DNA of 64,000 nt from Rhabditoides inermis (taxonomy: Eukaryota > Nematoda > Chromadorea > Rhabditida > Rhabditidae), in contig CAWZYM010000328.1 of the NCBI GenBank assembly GCA_963966185.1, positions 326,501-390,500 on the forward strand, given 5' to 3'. Under the pieces are notes generated by a model, which worked only from the letters and a program-made list of their open reading frames with translations, made no database searches and was not told the origin of the DNA. Below, one piece after another: positions 22,901-36,177 of this stretch (its first letter is position 1; every line of letters starts with the position of its first letter). Position numbers and translations under genes: made by a program.

Positions 22901-25900
22901 ACGTTACAACTCGTAGATGTTCGTGGATTGTGGTTTTCGCGGCTGATAGATGTTCGTGGCGGCTCGTAGCTGTTCGTGGCTGACGTTGCAACTCGTAGAT
23001 GTTCGTGGATTGTGGTTTTCACAGCTGATAGATGTTTGTGGCGGCTCGTAGCTGTTCGTGGCGGACGTTACAACTCGTAGATTTTCGTGGGTTGTGGTTT
23101 TCGTGGCTGATAGTGGTTCGTGGCGGCTCGTAGCTGTTCGTGGCTGACGTTACAACTCGTAGATGTTCGTGGATTGCGGTTCTCGCGGCTGATAGATGTT
23201 CGTGGCGGCTCGTAGCTGTTCGTGGCTGACGTTGCAACTCGTAGATGTTCGTGGATTGTGGTTTTCACAGCTGATAGATGTTTGTGGCGGCTCGTAGCTG
23301 TTCGTGGCTGACGTTACAACTCGTAGATGTTCGTGGGATGTGGTTTTCGCAGCTGATAGATGTTCGTAGCTGTTCGTAGCTGTTCGTGGCTGACGTTACA
23401 ACTCGTAGATGTTCGTGGATTGTGGTTTTTGCGGCTGATAGATGTTTGTGGCGGCTCGTAGCTGTTTGTGGCTGAAGTTGAAACTCGTAGATGTTCGTGG
23501 ATTGTGGCTCTCGCGACTGACAGTTGTTCGTGGCGGCTCGTAGCTGTTCGTGGCTGAAGTTGCAACTCGTAGATGTTCGTGGATTGTGGTTCTCGCGGCT
23601 GATAGATGTTCGTGGCGGCTCGTAGCTGTTCGTGGCTGACGTTGCAACTCGTAGATGTTCGTGGATTGTGGCTCTCGCGGCTGACAGTTGTTCGTGGCGG
23701 CTCGTAGCTGTTCGTGGCTGACGTTGCAACTCGTAGCTGTTCGTGGCTGACGTTGCAACTCGTAGATGTTCGTGGATTGTGGTTTTCGCAGCTGATAGAT
23801 GTTCGTGGCAGCTCGTAGCTGTTCGTGGCTGACGTTGCAACTCGTAGATGTTCGTGGATTGTGGTTTTCGCAGCTGATAGATGTTCGTGGCGGGTCGTAG
23901 CTGTTTGTGGCTGAAGTTGCAACTCGTAGATGTTCGTGGGTTGTGGTTTTCGTTGCTGATAGTGGTTCGTGGCGGCTCGTAGCTGTTCGTGGCTGACGTT
24001 ACAACTCGTAGATGTTCGTGGATTGTGGTTTTCGCGGCTGATAGATGTTTGTGGCGGCTCGTAGCTGTTCGTGGCTGACGTTGCAACTCGTAGATGTTCG
24101 TGGATTGTGGCTCTCGCGGCTGACAGTTGTTCGTGGCGGCTCGTAGCTGTTCGTGGCTGACGTTGCAACTCGTAGATGCTCGTGGATTGTGGCTCTCGCG
24201 GCTGACTTCTTCGTGGCGGTTCGTAGCTGTTCGTGGCTGACGTTGCAACTCGTAGATGTTCGTGGATTGTGGTTTTCGCAGCTCATAGAAATTCGTGGCG
24301 GCTCGTAGCTGTTCGTGGCTGACGTTACAACTCGTAGATGTTTGTGGGATGTGGTTTTCGCAGCTGATAGATGTTCGTGGCGGATCGTAGCTGTTTGTGG
24401 CTGAAGTTGCAACTCGTAGATGTTCGTGGGTTGTGGTTTTCGTTGCTGTTAGTGGTTCGTGGCGGCTCGTAGCTGTTTGTGGCTGACGTTGCAACTCGTA
24501 GATGTTCGTGGGATGTGGTTTTCGCAGCTGATAGATGTTCGTGGCGGATCGTAGCTGTTTGTGGCTGAAGTTGCAACTCGTAGATGTTCGTGGGTTGTGG
24601 TTTTCGTTGCTGTTAGTGGTTCGTGGCGGCTCGTAGCTGTTTGTGGCTGACGTTGCAACTCGTAGATGTTCGTGGATTGTGGTTTTCGCAGCTGATAGAT
24701 GTTCGTGACGGATCGTAGCTGTTTGTGGCTGACGTTGCAACTCGTAGCTGTTCGTGGATTGTGGCTCTCGCGGCTGATAGTGGTTCGTGGCGGCTCGTAG
24801 CTGTTCGTGGCTGACGTTACAACTCGTAGATGTTCGTGGATTGTGGTTTTCGCGGCTGACAGTTGTTCGTGGCGGGTCGTAGCTGTTCGTGGCTCACGTT
24901 GCAACTCGTAGATGTTCGTGGATTGTGGCTCTCGCGGCTGACAGTTGTTCGTGGCGGCTCGTAGCTGTTCGTGGCTGAAGTTGCAACTCGTAGATGTTCG
25001 TGGATTGTGGTTCTCGCGGCTGATAGATGTTCGTGGCGGCTCGTAGCTGTTCGTGGCTGACGTTGCAACTCGTAGATGTTCGTGGATTGTGGCTCTCGCG
25101 GCTGACAGTTGTTCGTGGCGGCTCGTAGCTGTTCGTGGCTGACGTTGCAACTCGTAGCTGTTCGTGGCTGACGTTGCAACTCGTAGATGTTCGTGGATTG
25201 TGGTTTTCGCAGCTGATAGATGTTCGTGGCAGCTCGTAGCTGTTCGTGGCTGACGTTGCAACTCGTAGATGTTCGTGGATTGTGGTTTTCGCAGCTGATA
25301 GATGTTCGTGGCGGGTCGTAGCTGTTTGTGGCTGAAGTTGCAACTCGTAGATGTTCGTGGGTTGTGGTTTTCGTTGCTGATAGTGGTTCGTGGCGGCTCG
25401 TAGCTGTTCGTGGCTGACGTTACAACTCGTAGATGTTCGTGGATTGTGGTTTTCGCGGCTGATAGATGTTTGTGGCGGCTCGTAGCTGTTCGTGGCTGAC
25501 GTTGCAACTCGTAGATGTTCGTGGATTGTGGCTCTCGCGGCTGACAGTTGTTCGTGGCGGCTCGTAGCTGTTCGTGGCTGACGTTGCAACTCGTAGATGC
25601 TCGTGGATTGTGGCTCTCGCGGCTGACTTCTTCGTGGCGGTTCGTAGCTGTTCGTGGCTGACGTTGCAACTCGTAGATGTTCGTGGATTGTGGTTTTCGC
25701 AGCTCATAGAAATTCGTGGCGGCTCGTAGCTGTTCGTGGCTGACGTTACAACTCGTAGATGTTTGTGGGATGTGGTTTTCGCAGCTGATAGATGTTCGTG
25801 GCGGATCGTAGCTGTTTGTGGCTGAAGTTGCAACTCGTAGATGTTCGTGGGTTGTGGTTTTCGTTGCTGTTAGTGGTTCGTGGCGGCTCGTAGCTGTTTG

Positions 25901-28900
25901 TGGCTGACGTTGCAACTCGTAGATGTTCGTGGGATGTGGTTTTCGCAGCTGATAGATGTTCGTGGCGGATCGTAGCTGTTTGTGGCTGAAGTTGCAACTC
26001 GTAGATGTTCGTGGGTTGTGGTTTTCGTTGCTGTTAGTGGTTCGTGGCGGCTCGTAGCTGTTTGTGGCTGACGTTGCAACTCGTAGATGTTCGTGGATTG
26101 TGGTTTTCGCAGCTGATAGATGTTCGTGACGGATCGTAGCTGTTTGTGGCTGACGTTGCAACTCGTAGCTGTTCGTGGATTGTGGCTCTCGCGGCTGATA
26201 GTGGTTCGTGGCGGCTCGTAGCTGTTCGTGGCTGACGTTACAACTCGTAGATGTTCGTGGATTGTGGTTTTCGCGGCTGATAGATGTTCGTGGCGGCTCG
26301 TAGCTGTTCGTGGCTGACGTTGCAACTCGTAGATGTTCGTGGATTGTGGTTTTCACAGCTGATAGATGTTCGTGGCGGCTCGTAGCTGTTCGTGGCTGAC
26401 GTTACAACTCGTAGATGTTCGTGGGATGTGGTTTTCGCAGCTGATAGATGTTCGTAGATGTTCGTAGCTGTTCGTGGCTGACGTTACAACTCGTAGATGT
26501 TCGTGGATTGTGGTTTTTGCGGCTGATAGATGTTCGTGGCGGCTCGTAGCTGTTTGTGGCTGAAGTTGAAACTCGTAGATGTTCGTGGATTGTGGTTTTC
26601 GCGGCTGATAGATGTTCGTGGCGGCTCGTAGCTGTTCGTGGCTGACGTTGCAACTCGTAGATGCTCGTGGATTGTGGCTCTCGCGGCTGACTTCTTCGTG
26701 GCGGCTCGTAGCTGTTCGTGGCTGACGTTGCAACTCGTAGATGTTCGTGGATTGTGGTTTTCGCAGCTCATAGAAGTTCGTGGCGGCTCGTAGCTGTTCG
26801 TGGCTGACGTTACAACTCGTAGATGTTTGTGGGATGTGGTTTTCGCAGCTGATAGATGTTCGTGGCGGCTCGTAGCTGTTCGTGGCTGACGTTACAACTC
26901 GTAGATATTCGTGGATTGTGGTTTTCGCGCCTGATAGATGTTCGTGGCGGCTCGTAGCTGTTCGTGGCTGACGTTGCAACTCGTAGATGTTCGTGGATTG
27001 TGGCTCTCGCGGCTGACAGTTGTTCGTGGCGGCTCGTAGCTGTTTGTGGCTGAAGTTGAAACTCGTAGATGTTCGTGGATTGTGACTCTCGCGGCTGACA
27101 GTTGTTCGTGGCGGCTCGTAGCTGTTCGTGGCTCACGTTGCAACTCGTAGATGTTCGTGGATTGTGGCTCTCGCGGCTGACAGTTATTCGTGGCGGCTCG
27201 TAGCTGTTCGTGGCTGAAGTTGAAACTCGTAGCTGTTCGTGGATTGTGGCTCTCGCGGCTGACAGTTATTCGTGGCGGCTCGTAGCTGTTCGTGGCTGAC
27301 GTTACAACTCGTAGATATTCGTGGATTGTGGCTCTCGCGGCTGACAGTTGTTCGTGGTGGCTCGTAGCTGTTTGTAACTGAAGTTGAAACTCGTAGTTGT
27401 TTGTGGATTGTGGCTCTCGCGGCTGACAGTAGCTGTTCGTGGCAGACGTAGCAACTCGTAGATGTTCGTGGATTGTGGCTTTCGCAGCTGACAGTTGTTC
27501 GTGGCGGCTCGTAGCTGTTCGTGGCTGACGTTGCAACTCGTAAATGCTCGTGGATTGTGGCTCTCGCGGCTGACTTCTTCGTGGCGGATCGTAGCTGTTC
27601 GTGGCTGACGTTGCAACTCGTAGATGTTCGTGGATTGTGGTTTTCGCGGCTGATAGATGTTTGTGGCGGCTCGTAGCTGTTCGTGGCTGACGTTGCAACT
27701 CGTAGCTGTTCGTGGCTGACGTTGCAACTCGTAGATGTTCGTGGATTGTGGTTTTCGCAGCTGATAGATGTTCGTGGCAGCTCGTAGCTGTTCGTGGCTG
27801 ACGTTGCAACTCGTAGATGTTCGTGGATTGTGGTTTTCGCAGCTGATAGATGTTCGTGGCGGGTCGTAGCTGTTTGTGGCTGAAGTTGCAACTCGTAGAT
27901 GTTCGTGGGTTGTGGTTTTCGTTGCTGATAGTGGTTCGTGGCGGCTCGTAGCTGTTCGTGGCTGACGTTACAACTCGTAGATGTTCGTGGATTGTGGTTT
28001 TCGCGGCTGATAGATGTTTGTGGCGGCTCGTAGCTGTTCGTGGCTGACGTTGCAACTCGTAGATGTTCGTGGATTGTGGCTCTCGCGGCTGACAGTTGTT
28101 CGTGGCGGCTCGTAGCTGTTCGTGGCTGACGTTGCAACTCGTAGATGCTCGTGGATTGTGGCTCTCGCGGCTGACTTCTTCGTGGCGGCTCGTAGCTGTT
28201 CGTGGCTGACGTTGCAACTCGTAGATGTTCGTGGATTGTGGTTTTCGCAGCTCATAGAAATTCGTGGCGGCTCGTAGCTGTTCGTGGCTGACGTTACAAC
28301 TCGTAGATATTCGTGGATTGTGGTTTTCGCGCCTGATAGATGTTCGTGGCGGCTCGTAGCTGTTCGTGGCTGACGTTGCAACTCGTAGATGTTCGTGGAT
28401 TGTGGCTCTCGCGGCTGACAGTTGTTCGTGGCGGCTCGTAGCTGTTTGTGGCTGAAGTTGAAACTCGTAGATGTTCGTGGATTGTGACTCTCGCGGCTGA
28501 CAGTTGTTCGTGGCGGCTCGTAGCTGTTCGTGGCTCACGTTGCAACTCGTAGATGTTCGTGGATTGTGGCTCTCGCGGCTGACAGTTATTCGTGGCGGCT
28601 CGTAGCTGTTCGTGGCTGAAGTTGAAACTCGTAGCTGTTCGTGGATTGTGGCTCTCGCGGCTGACAGTTATTCGTGGCGGCTCGTAGCTGTTCGTGGCTG
28701 ACGTTACAACTCGTAGATATTCGTGGATTGTGGCTCTCGCGGCTGACAGTTGTTCGTGGTGGCTCGTAGCTGTTTGTAACTGAAGTTGAAACTCGTAGTT
28801 GTTTGTGGATTGTGGCTCTCGCGGCTGACAGTAGCTGTTCGTGGCAGACGTAGCAACTCGTAGATGTTCGTGGATTGTGGCTTTCGCAGCTGACAGTTGT

Positions 28901-31292
28901 TCGTGGCGGCTCGTAGCTGTTCGTGGCTGACGTTGCAACTCGTAAATGCTCGTGGATTGTGGCTCTCGCGGCTGACTTCTTCGTGGCGGATCGTAGCTGT
29001 TCGTGGCTGACGTTGCAACTCGTAGATGTTCGTGGATTGTGGTTTTCGCGGCTGATAGATGTTTGTGGCGGCTCGTAGCTGTTCGTGGCTGACGTTGCAA
29101 CTCGTAGCTGTTCGTGGCTGACGTTGCAACTCGTAGATGTTCGTGGATTGTGGTTTTCGCAGCTGATAGATGTTCGTGGCAGCTCGTAGCTGTTCGTGGC
29201 TGACGTTGCAACTCGTAGATGTTCGTGGATTGTGGTTTTCGCAGCTGATAGATGTTCGTGGCGGGTCGTAGCTGTTTGTGGCTGAAGTTGCAACTCGTAG
29301 ATGTTCGTGGGTTGTGGTTTTCGTTGCTGATAGTGGTTCGTGGCGGCTCGTAGCTGTTCGTGGCTGACGTTACAACTCGTAGATGTTCGTGGATTGTGGT
29401 TTTCGCGGCTGATAGATGTTTGTGGCGGCTCGTAGCTGTTCGTGGCTGACGTTGCAACTCGTAGATGTTCGTGGATTGTGGCTCTCGCGGCTGACAGTTG
29501 TTCGTGGCGGCTCGTAGCTGTTCGTGGCTGACGTTGCAACTCGTAGATGCTCGTGGATTGTGGCTCTCGCGGCTGACTTCTTCGTGGCGGCTCGTAGCTG
29601 TTCGTGGCTGACGTTGCAACTCGTAGATGTTCGTGGATTGTGGTTTTCGCAGCTCATAGAAATTCGTGGCGGCTCGTAGCTGTTCGTGGCTGACGTTACA
29701 ACTCGTAGATGTTTGTGGGATGTGGTTTTCGCAGCTGATAGATGTTCGTGGCGGATCGTAGCTGTTTGTGGCTGAAGTTGCAACTCGTAGATGTTCGTGG
29801 GTTGTGGTTTTCGTTGCTGTTAGTGGTTCGTGGCGGCTCGTAGCTGTTTGTGGCTGACGTTGCAACTCGTAGATGTTCGTGAGATGTGGTTTTCGCAGCT
29901 GATAGATGTTCGTGGCGGATCGTAGCTGTTTGTGGCTGAAGTTGCAACTCGTAGATGTTCGTGGGTTGTGGTTTTCGTTGCTGTTAGTGGTTCGTGGCGG
30001 CTCGTAGCTGTTTGTGGCTGACGTTGCAACTCGTAGATGTTCGTGGATTGTGGTTTTCGCAGCTGATAGATGTTCGTGGCGGATCGTAGCTGTTTGTGGC
30101 TGAAGTTGCAACTCGTAGATGTTCGTGGGTTGTGGTTTTCGTTGCTGATAGTGGTTCGTGGCGGCTCGTAGCTGTTCGTGGCTGACGTTACAACTCGTAG
30201 ATGTTCGTGGATTGTGGTTTTCGCGGCTGATAGATGTTCGTGGCGGCTCGTAGCTGTTCGTGGCTGACGTTGCAACTCGTAGATGCTCGTGGATTGTGGC
30301 TCTCGCGGCTGACTTCTTCGTGGCGGCTCGTAGCTGTTCGTGGCTGACGTTGCAACTCGTAGATGTTCGTGGATTGTGGTTTTCGCAGCTCATAGAAGTT
30401 CGTGGCGGCTCGTAGCTGTTCGTGGCTGACGTTACAACTCGTAGATGTTTGTGAGATGTGGTTTTCGCAGCTGATAGATGTTCGTGGCGGCTCGTAGCTG
30501 TTCGTGGCTGACGTTACAACTCGTAGATATTCGTGGATTGTGGTTTTCGCGCCTGATAGATGTTCGTGGCGGCTCGTAGCTGTTCGTGGCTGACGTTGCA
30601 ACTCGTAGATGTTCGTGGATTGTGGCTCTCGCGGCTGACAGTTGTTCGTGGCGGCTCGTAGCTGTTTGTGGCTGAAGTTGAAACTCGTAGATGTTCGTGG
30701 ATTGTGACTCTCGCGGCTGACAGTTGTTCATGGCGGCTCGTAGCTGTTCGTGGCTCACGTTGCAACTCGTAGATGTTCGTGGATTGTGGCTCTCGCGGCT
30801 GACAGTTATTCGTGGCGGCTCGTAGCTGTTCGTGGCTGAAGTTGCAACTCGTAGATGTTCGTGGATTGTGGTTCTCGCGGCTGATAGATGTTCGTGGCGG
30901 CTCGTGGCTGTTTGTAACTGAAGTTGAAACTCGTAGCTGTTCGTGGATTGTGGCTCTCGCGGCTGACAGTTATTCGTGGCGGCTCGTAGCTGTTCGTGGC
31001 TGACGTTACAACTCGTAGATATTCGTGGATTGTGGCTCTCGCGGCTGACAGTTGTTCGTGGTGGCTCGTAGCTGTTTGTAACTGAAGTTGAAACTCGTAG
31101 TTGTTTGTGGATTGTGGCTCTCGCGGCTGACAGTAGCTGTTCGTGGCAGACGTAGCAACTCGTAGATGTTCGTGGATTGTGGCTTTCGCAGCTGACAGTT
31201 GTTCGTGGCGGCTCGTAGCTGTTCGTGGCTGACGTTGCAACTCGTAAATGCTCGTGGATTGTGGCTCTCGCGGCTGACTTCTTCGTGGCGGA
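19927..31292 (+). repeat. 11,366-bp tandem duplication, unit 2
   Basis: Directly adjacent head-to-tail copy of 8,561-19,926, apparently identical. Its right edge (31,292, ambiguous to 31,330) falls within about 20 bp of the left edge of a 763-bp duplication. Near-zero divergence means either a very recent unequal exchange or an assembly that used the same reads twice. Read depth or long single reads across 19.9 kb would tell. Confidence 0.9.
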
Positions 31293-32035
31293 TCGTAGCT
31301 GTTCGTGGCTGACGTTGCAACTCGTAGATGTTCGTGGATTGTGGTTTTCGCGGCTGATAGATGTTTGTGGCGGCTCGTAGCTGTTCGTGGCTGACGTTGC
31401 AACTCGTAGCTGTTCGTGGCTGACGTTGCAACTCGTAGATGTTCGTGGATTGTGGTTTTCGCAGCTGATAGATGTTCGTGGCAGCTCGTAGCTGTTCGTG
31501 GCTGACGTTGCAACTCGTAGATGTTCGTGGATTGTGGTTTTCGCAGCTGATAGATGTTCGTGGCGGGTCGTAGCTGTTTGTGGCTGAAGTTGCAACTCGT
31601 AGATGTTCGTGGGTTGTGGTTTTCGTTGCTGATAGTGGTTCGTGGCGGCTCGTAGCTGTTCGTGGCTGACGTTACAACTCGTAGATGTTCGTGGATTGTG
31701 GTTTTCGCGGCTGATAGATGTTTGTGGCGGCTCGTAGCTGTTCGTGGCTGACGTTGCAACTCGTAGATGTTCGTGGATTGTGGCTCTCGCGGCTGACAGT
31801 TGTTCGTGGCGGCTCGTAGCTGTTCGTGGCTGACGTTGCAACTCGTAGATGCTCGTGGATTGTGGCTCTCGCGGCTGACTTCTTCGTGGCGGCTCGTAGC
31901 TGTTCGTGGCTGACGTTGCAACTCGTAGATGTTCGTGGATTGTGGTTTTCGCAGCTCATAGAAATTCGTGGCGGCTCGTAGCTGTTCGTGGCTGACGTTA
32001 CAACTCGTAGATGTTTGTGGGATGTGGTTTTCGCA
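31273..32035 (+). repeat. 763-bp tandem duplication, copy 1
   Basis: It matches 32,036-32,798 at an offset of 763, with identity running from 31,273 to 32,040, so the junction is defined to 5 bp (GCTGA). The junction produces a hybrid monomer in which TTTTCGCAGCTGA is joined to CTTCTTCG. The pair is reproduced at about 45,932-47,457. Confidence 0.88.
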
Positions 32036-32798
32036 GCTGACTTCTTCGTGGCGGATCGTAGCTGTTCGTGGCTGACGTTGCAACTCGTAGATGTTCGTGG
32101 ATTGTGGTTTTCGCGGCTGATAGATGTTTGTGGCGGCTCGTAGCTGTTCGTGGCTGACGTTGCAACTCGTAGCTGTTCGTGGCTGACGTTGCAACTCGTA
32201 GATGTTCGTGGATTGTGGTTTTCGCAGCTGATAGATGTTCGTGGCAGCTCGTAGCTGTTCGTGGCTGACGTTGCAACTCGTAGATGTTCGTGGATTGTGG
32301 TTTTCGCAGCTGATAGATGTTCGTGGCGGGTCGTAGCTGTTTGTGGCTGAAGTTGCAACTCGTAGATGTTCGTGGGTTGTGGTTTTCGTTGCTGATAGTG
32401 GTTCGTGGCGGCTCGTAGCTGTTCGTGGCTGACGTTACAACTCGTAGATGTTCGTGGATTGTGGTTTTCGCGGCTGATAGATGTTTGTGGCGGCTCGTAG
32501 CTGTTCGTGGCTGACGTTGCAACTCGTAGATGTTCGTGGATTGTGGCTCTCGCGGCTGACAGTTGTTCGTGGCGGCTCGTAGCTGTTCGTGGCTGACGTT
32601 GCAACTCGTAGATGCTCGTGGATTGTGGCTCTCGCGGCTGACTTCTTCGTGGCGGCTCGTAGCTGTTCGTGGCTGACGTTGCAACTCGTAGATGTTCGTG
32701 GATTGTGGTTTTCGCAGCTCATAGAAATTCGTGGCGGCTCGTAGCTGTTCGTGGCTGACGTTACAACTCGTAGATGTTTGTGGGATGTGGTTTTCGCA
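32036..32798 (+). repeat. 763-bp tandem duplication, copy 2
   Basis: Downstream copy of 31,273-32,035. It has no counterpart at the equivalent positions beside 19,927, so it arose after the 11,366-bp event or independently of it, and before the 14,659-bp event that copied it. Confidence 0.86.
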
Positions 32799-35700
32799 GC
32801 TGATAGATGTTCGTGGCGGATCGTAGCTGTTTGTGGCTGAAGTTGCAACTCGTAGATGTTCGTGGGTTGTGGTTTTCGTTGCTGTTAGTGGTTCGTGGCG
32901 GCTCGTAGCTGTTTGTGGCTGACGTTGCAACTCGTAGATGTTCGTGAGATGTGGTTTTCGCAGCTGATAGATGTTCGTGGCGGATCGTAGCTGTTTGTGG
33001 CTGAAGTTGCAACTCGTAGATGTTCGTGGGTTGTGGTTTTCGTTGCTGTTAGTGGTTCGTGGCGGCTCGTAGCTGTTTGTGGCTGACGTTGCAACTCGTA
33101 GATGTTCGTGGATTGTGGTTTTCGCAGCTGATAGATGTTCGTGACGGATCGTAGCTGTTTGTGGCTGACGTTGCAACTCGTAGCTGTTCGTGGATTGTGG
33201 CTCTCGCGGCTGATAGTGGTTCGTGGCGGCTCGTAGCTGTTCGTGGCTGACGTTACAACTCGTAGATGTTCGTGGATTGTGGTTTTCGCGGCTGATAGAT
33301 GTTCGTGGCGGCTCGTAGCTGTTCGTGGCTGACGTTGCAACTCGTAGATGTTCGTGGATTGTGGTTTTCACAGCTGATAGATGTTCGTGGCGGCTCGTAG
33401 CTGTTCGTGGCTGACGTTACAACTCGTATATGTTCGTGGGATGTGGTTTTCGCAGCTGATAGATGTTTGTAGCTGTTCGTAGCTGTTCGTGGCTGACGTT
33501 ACAACTCGTAGATGTTCGTGGATTGTGGTTTTTGCGGCTGATAGATGTTCGTGGCGGCTCGTAGCTGTTTGTGGCTGAAGTTGAAACTCGTAGATGTTCG
33601 TGGATTGTGACTCTCGCGGCTGACAGTTGTTCGTGGCGGCTCGTAGCTGTTCGTGGCTCACGTTGCAACTCGTAGATGTTCGTGGATTGTGGCTCTCGCG
33701 GCTGACAGTTGTTCGTGGCGACTCGTAGCTGTTTGTGGCTGAAGTTGAAACTCGTAGATGTTCGTGGATTGTGACTCTCGTGGCTGACAGTTGTTCGTGG
33801 CGGGTCGTAGCTGTTCGTGGCTCACGTTGCAACTCGTAGATGTTCGTGGATTGTGGCTCTCGCGGCTGACAGTTGTTCGTGGCGGCTCGTAGCTGTTCGT
33901 GGCTGAAGTTGCAACTCGTAGATGTTCGTGGATTGTGGTTCTCGCGGCTGATAGATGTTCGTGGCGGCTCGTAGCTGTTCGTGGCTGACGTTGCAACTCG
34001 TAGATGTTCGTGGATTGTGGCTCTCGCGGCTGACAGTTGTTCGTGGCGGCTCGTAGCTGTTCGTGGCTGACGTTGCAACTCGTAGCTGTTCGTGGCTGAC
34101 GTTGCAACTCGTAGATGTTCGTGCATTGTGGTTTTCGCAGCTGATAGATGTTTGTGGCGGCTCGTAGCTGTTCGTGGCTGACGTTGCAACTCGTAGATGT
34201 TCGTGGATTGTGGTTTTCGCAGCTGATAGATGTTCGTGGCGGATCGTAGCTGTTTGTGGCTGAAGTTGCAACTCGTAGATGTTCGTGGATTGTGGTTTTC
34301 GCGGCTGATAGATGTTCGTGGCGGCTCGTAGCTGTTCGTGGCTGACGTTGCAACTCGTAGATGTTCGTGGATTGTGGCTCTCGCGGCTGACAGTTGTTCG
34401 TGGCGGCTCGTAGCTGTTCGTGGCTGACGTTGCAACTCGTAGATGCTCGTGGATTGTGGCTCTCGCGGCTGACTTCTTCGTGGCGGCTCGTAGCTGTTCG
34501 TGGCTGACGTTGCAACTCGTAGATGTTCGTGGATTGTGGTTTTCGCAGCTCATAGAAATTCGTGGCGGCTCGTAGCTGTTCGTGGCTGACGTTACAACTC
34601 GTAGATGTTTGTGGGATGTGGTTTTCGCAGCTGATAGATGTTCGTGGCGGCTCGTAGCTGTTCGTGGCTGACGTTACAACTCGTAGATATTCGTGGATTG
34701 TGGTTTTCGAGCCTGATAGATGTTCGTGGCGGCTCGTAGCTGTTCGTGGCTGACGTTGCAACTCGTAGATGTTCGTGGATTGTGGCTCTCGCGGCTGACA
34801 GTTGTTCGTGGCGGCTCGTAGCTGTTTGTGGCTGAAGTTGAAACTCGTAGATGTTCGTGGATTGTGACTCTCGCGGCTGACAGTTGTTCGTGGCGGCTCG
34901 TAGCTGTTCGTGGCTCACGTTGCAACTCGTAGATGTTCGTGGATTGTGGCTCTCGCGGCTGACAGTTGTTCGTGGCGGCTCGTAGCTGTTCGTGGCTGAA
35001 GTTGCAACTCGTAGATGTTCGTGGATTGTGGTTCTCGCGGCTGATAGATGTTCGTGGCGGCTTGTGGCTGTTTGTAACTGAAGTTGAAACTCGTAGCTGT
35101 TCGTGGATTGTGGCTCTCGCGGCTGACAGTTATTCGTGGCGGCTCGTAGCTGTTCGTGGCTGACGTTACAACTCGTAGATATTCGTGGATTGTGGCTCTC
35201 GCGGCTGACAGTTGTTCGTGGTGGCTCGTAGCTGTTTGTAACTGAAGTTGAAACTCGTAGTTGTTTGTGGATTGTGGCTCTCGCGGCTGACAGTAGCTGT
35301 TCGTGGCAGACGTAGCAACTCGTAGATGTTCGTGGATTGTGGCTTTCGCAGCTGACAGTTGTTCGTGGCGGCTCGTAGCTGTTCGTGGCTGACGTTGCAA
35401 CTCGTAAATGCTCGTGGATTAAGGCTCTCGCGGCTGACTTCTTCGTGGCGGCTCGTAGCTGTTCGTGGCTGACGTTACAACTCGTAGATGTTCGTGTATT
35501 GTGGTTTTCGTGGCTGATAGATGTTCGTGGCGGCTCGTAGCTGTTCCTGGCTCACGTTGCAACTCGTAGATGTTCGTGGATTGTGGCTCTCGCGGCTGAC
35601 AGTTGTTCGTGGCGGCTCGTAGCTGTTTGTGGCTGAAGTTGAAACTCGTAGATGTTCGTGGATTGTGACTCTCGCGGCTGACAGTTGTTCGTGGCGGCTC

Positions 35701-36177
35701 GTAGCTGTTCGTGGCTCACGTTGCAACTCGTAGATGTTCGTGATGTGTGGCTCTCGCGGCTGACAGTTGTTCGTGGCGGCTCGTAGCTGTTCGTGGCTGA
35801 CGTTACAACTCGTAGATGTTCGTGGATTGTGGTTTTTGCGGCTGATAGATGTTCGTGGCGGCTCGTAGCTGTTTGTGGCTGAAGTTGAAACTCGTAGATG
35901 TTCGTGGATTGTGACTCTCGCGGCTGACAGTTGTTCGTGGCGGCTCGTAGCTGTTCGTGACTCACGTTGCAACTCGTAGATGTTCGTGGATTGTGGCTCT
36001 CGCGGCTGACAGTTGTTCGTGGCGGCTCGTAGCTGTTTGTGGCTGAAGTTGAAACTCGTAGATGTTTGTGGATTGTGACTCTCGCGGCTGACAGTTGTTC
36101 GTGGCGGCTCGTAGCTGTTCGTGGCTCACGTTGCAACTCGTAGATGTTCGTGGATTGTGGCTCTCGCGGCTGACAGT
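32799..36177 (+). repeat. Mosaic satellite segment
   Basis: Monomers in orders that partly match 14,380-15,800 (to about 34,900) with local changes. Notable variants are GTATATG (33,427), GTGCATTG (34,121), CGAGCCTG (34,710), GGATTAAGG (35,417) and GTGATGTGTGG (35,749). From 35.5 to 36.2 kb it is mostly the series GTTACAAC, GTTGAAAC with GTGACTC, then CTCACGTTGC. No non-satellite sequence. Confidence 0.75.

Noticed and set aside
35400..35430. GGATTAAGG and similar private variants as regulatory sites
   Set aside because: They are isolated substitutions in ordinary monomers, copied by the 14,659-bp duplication, with no matching known site. They are useful only as markers.
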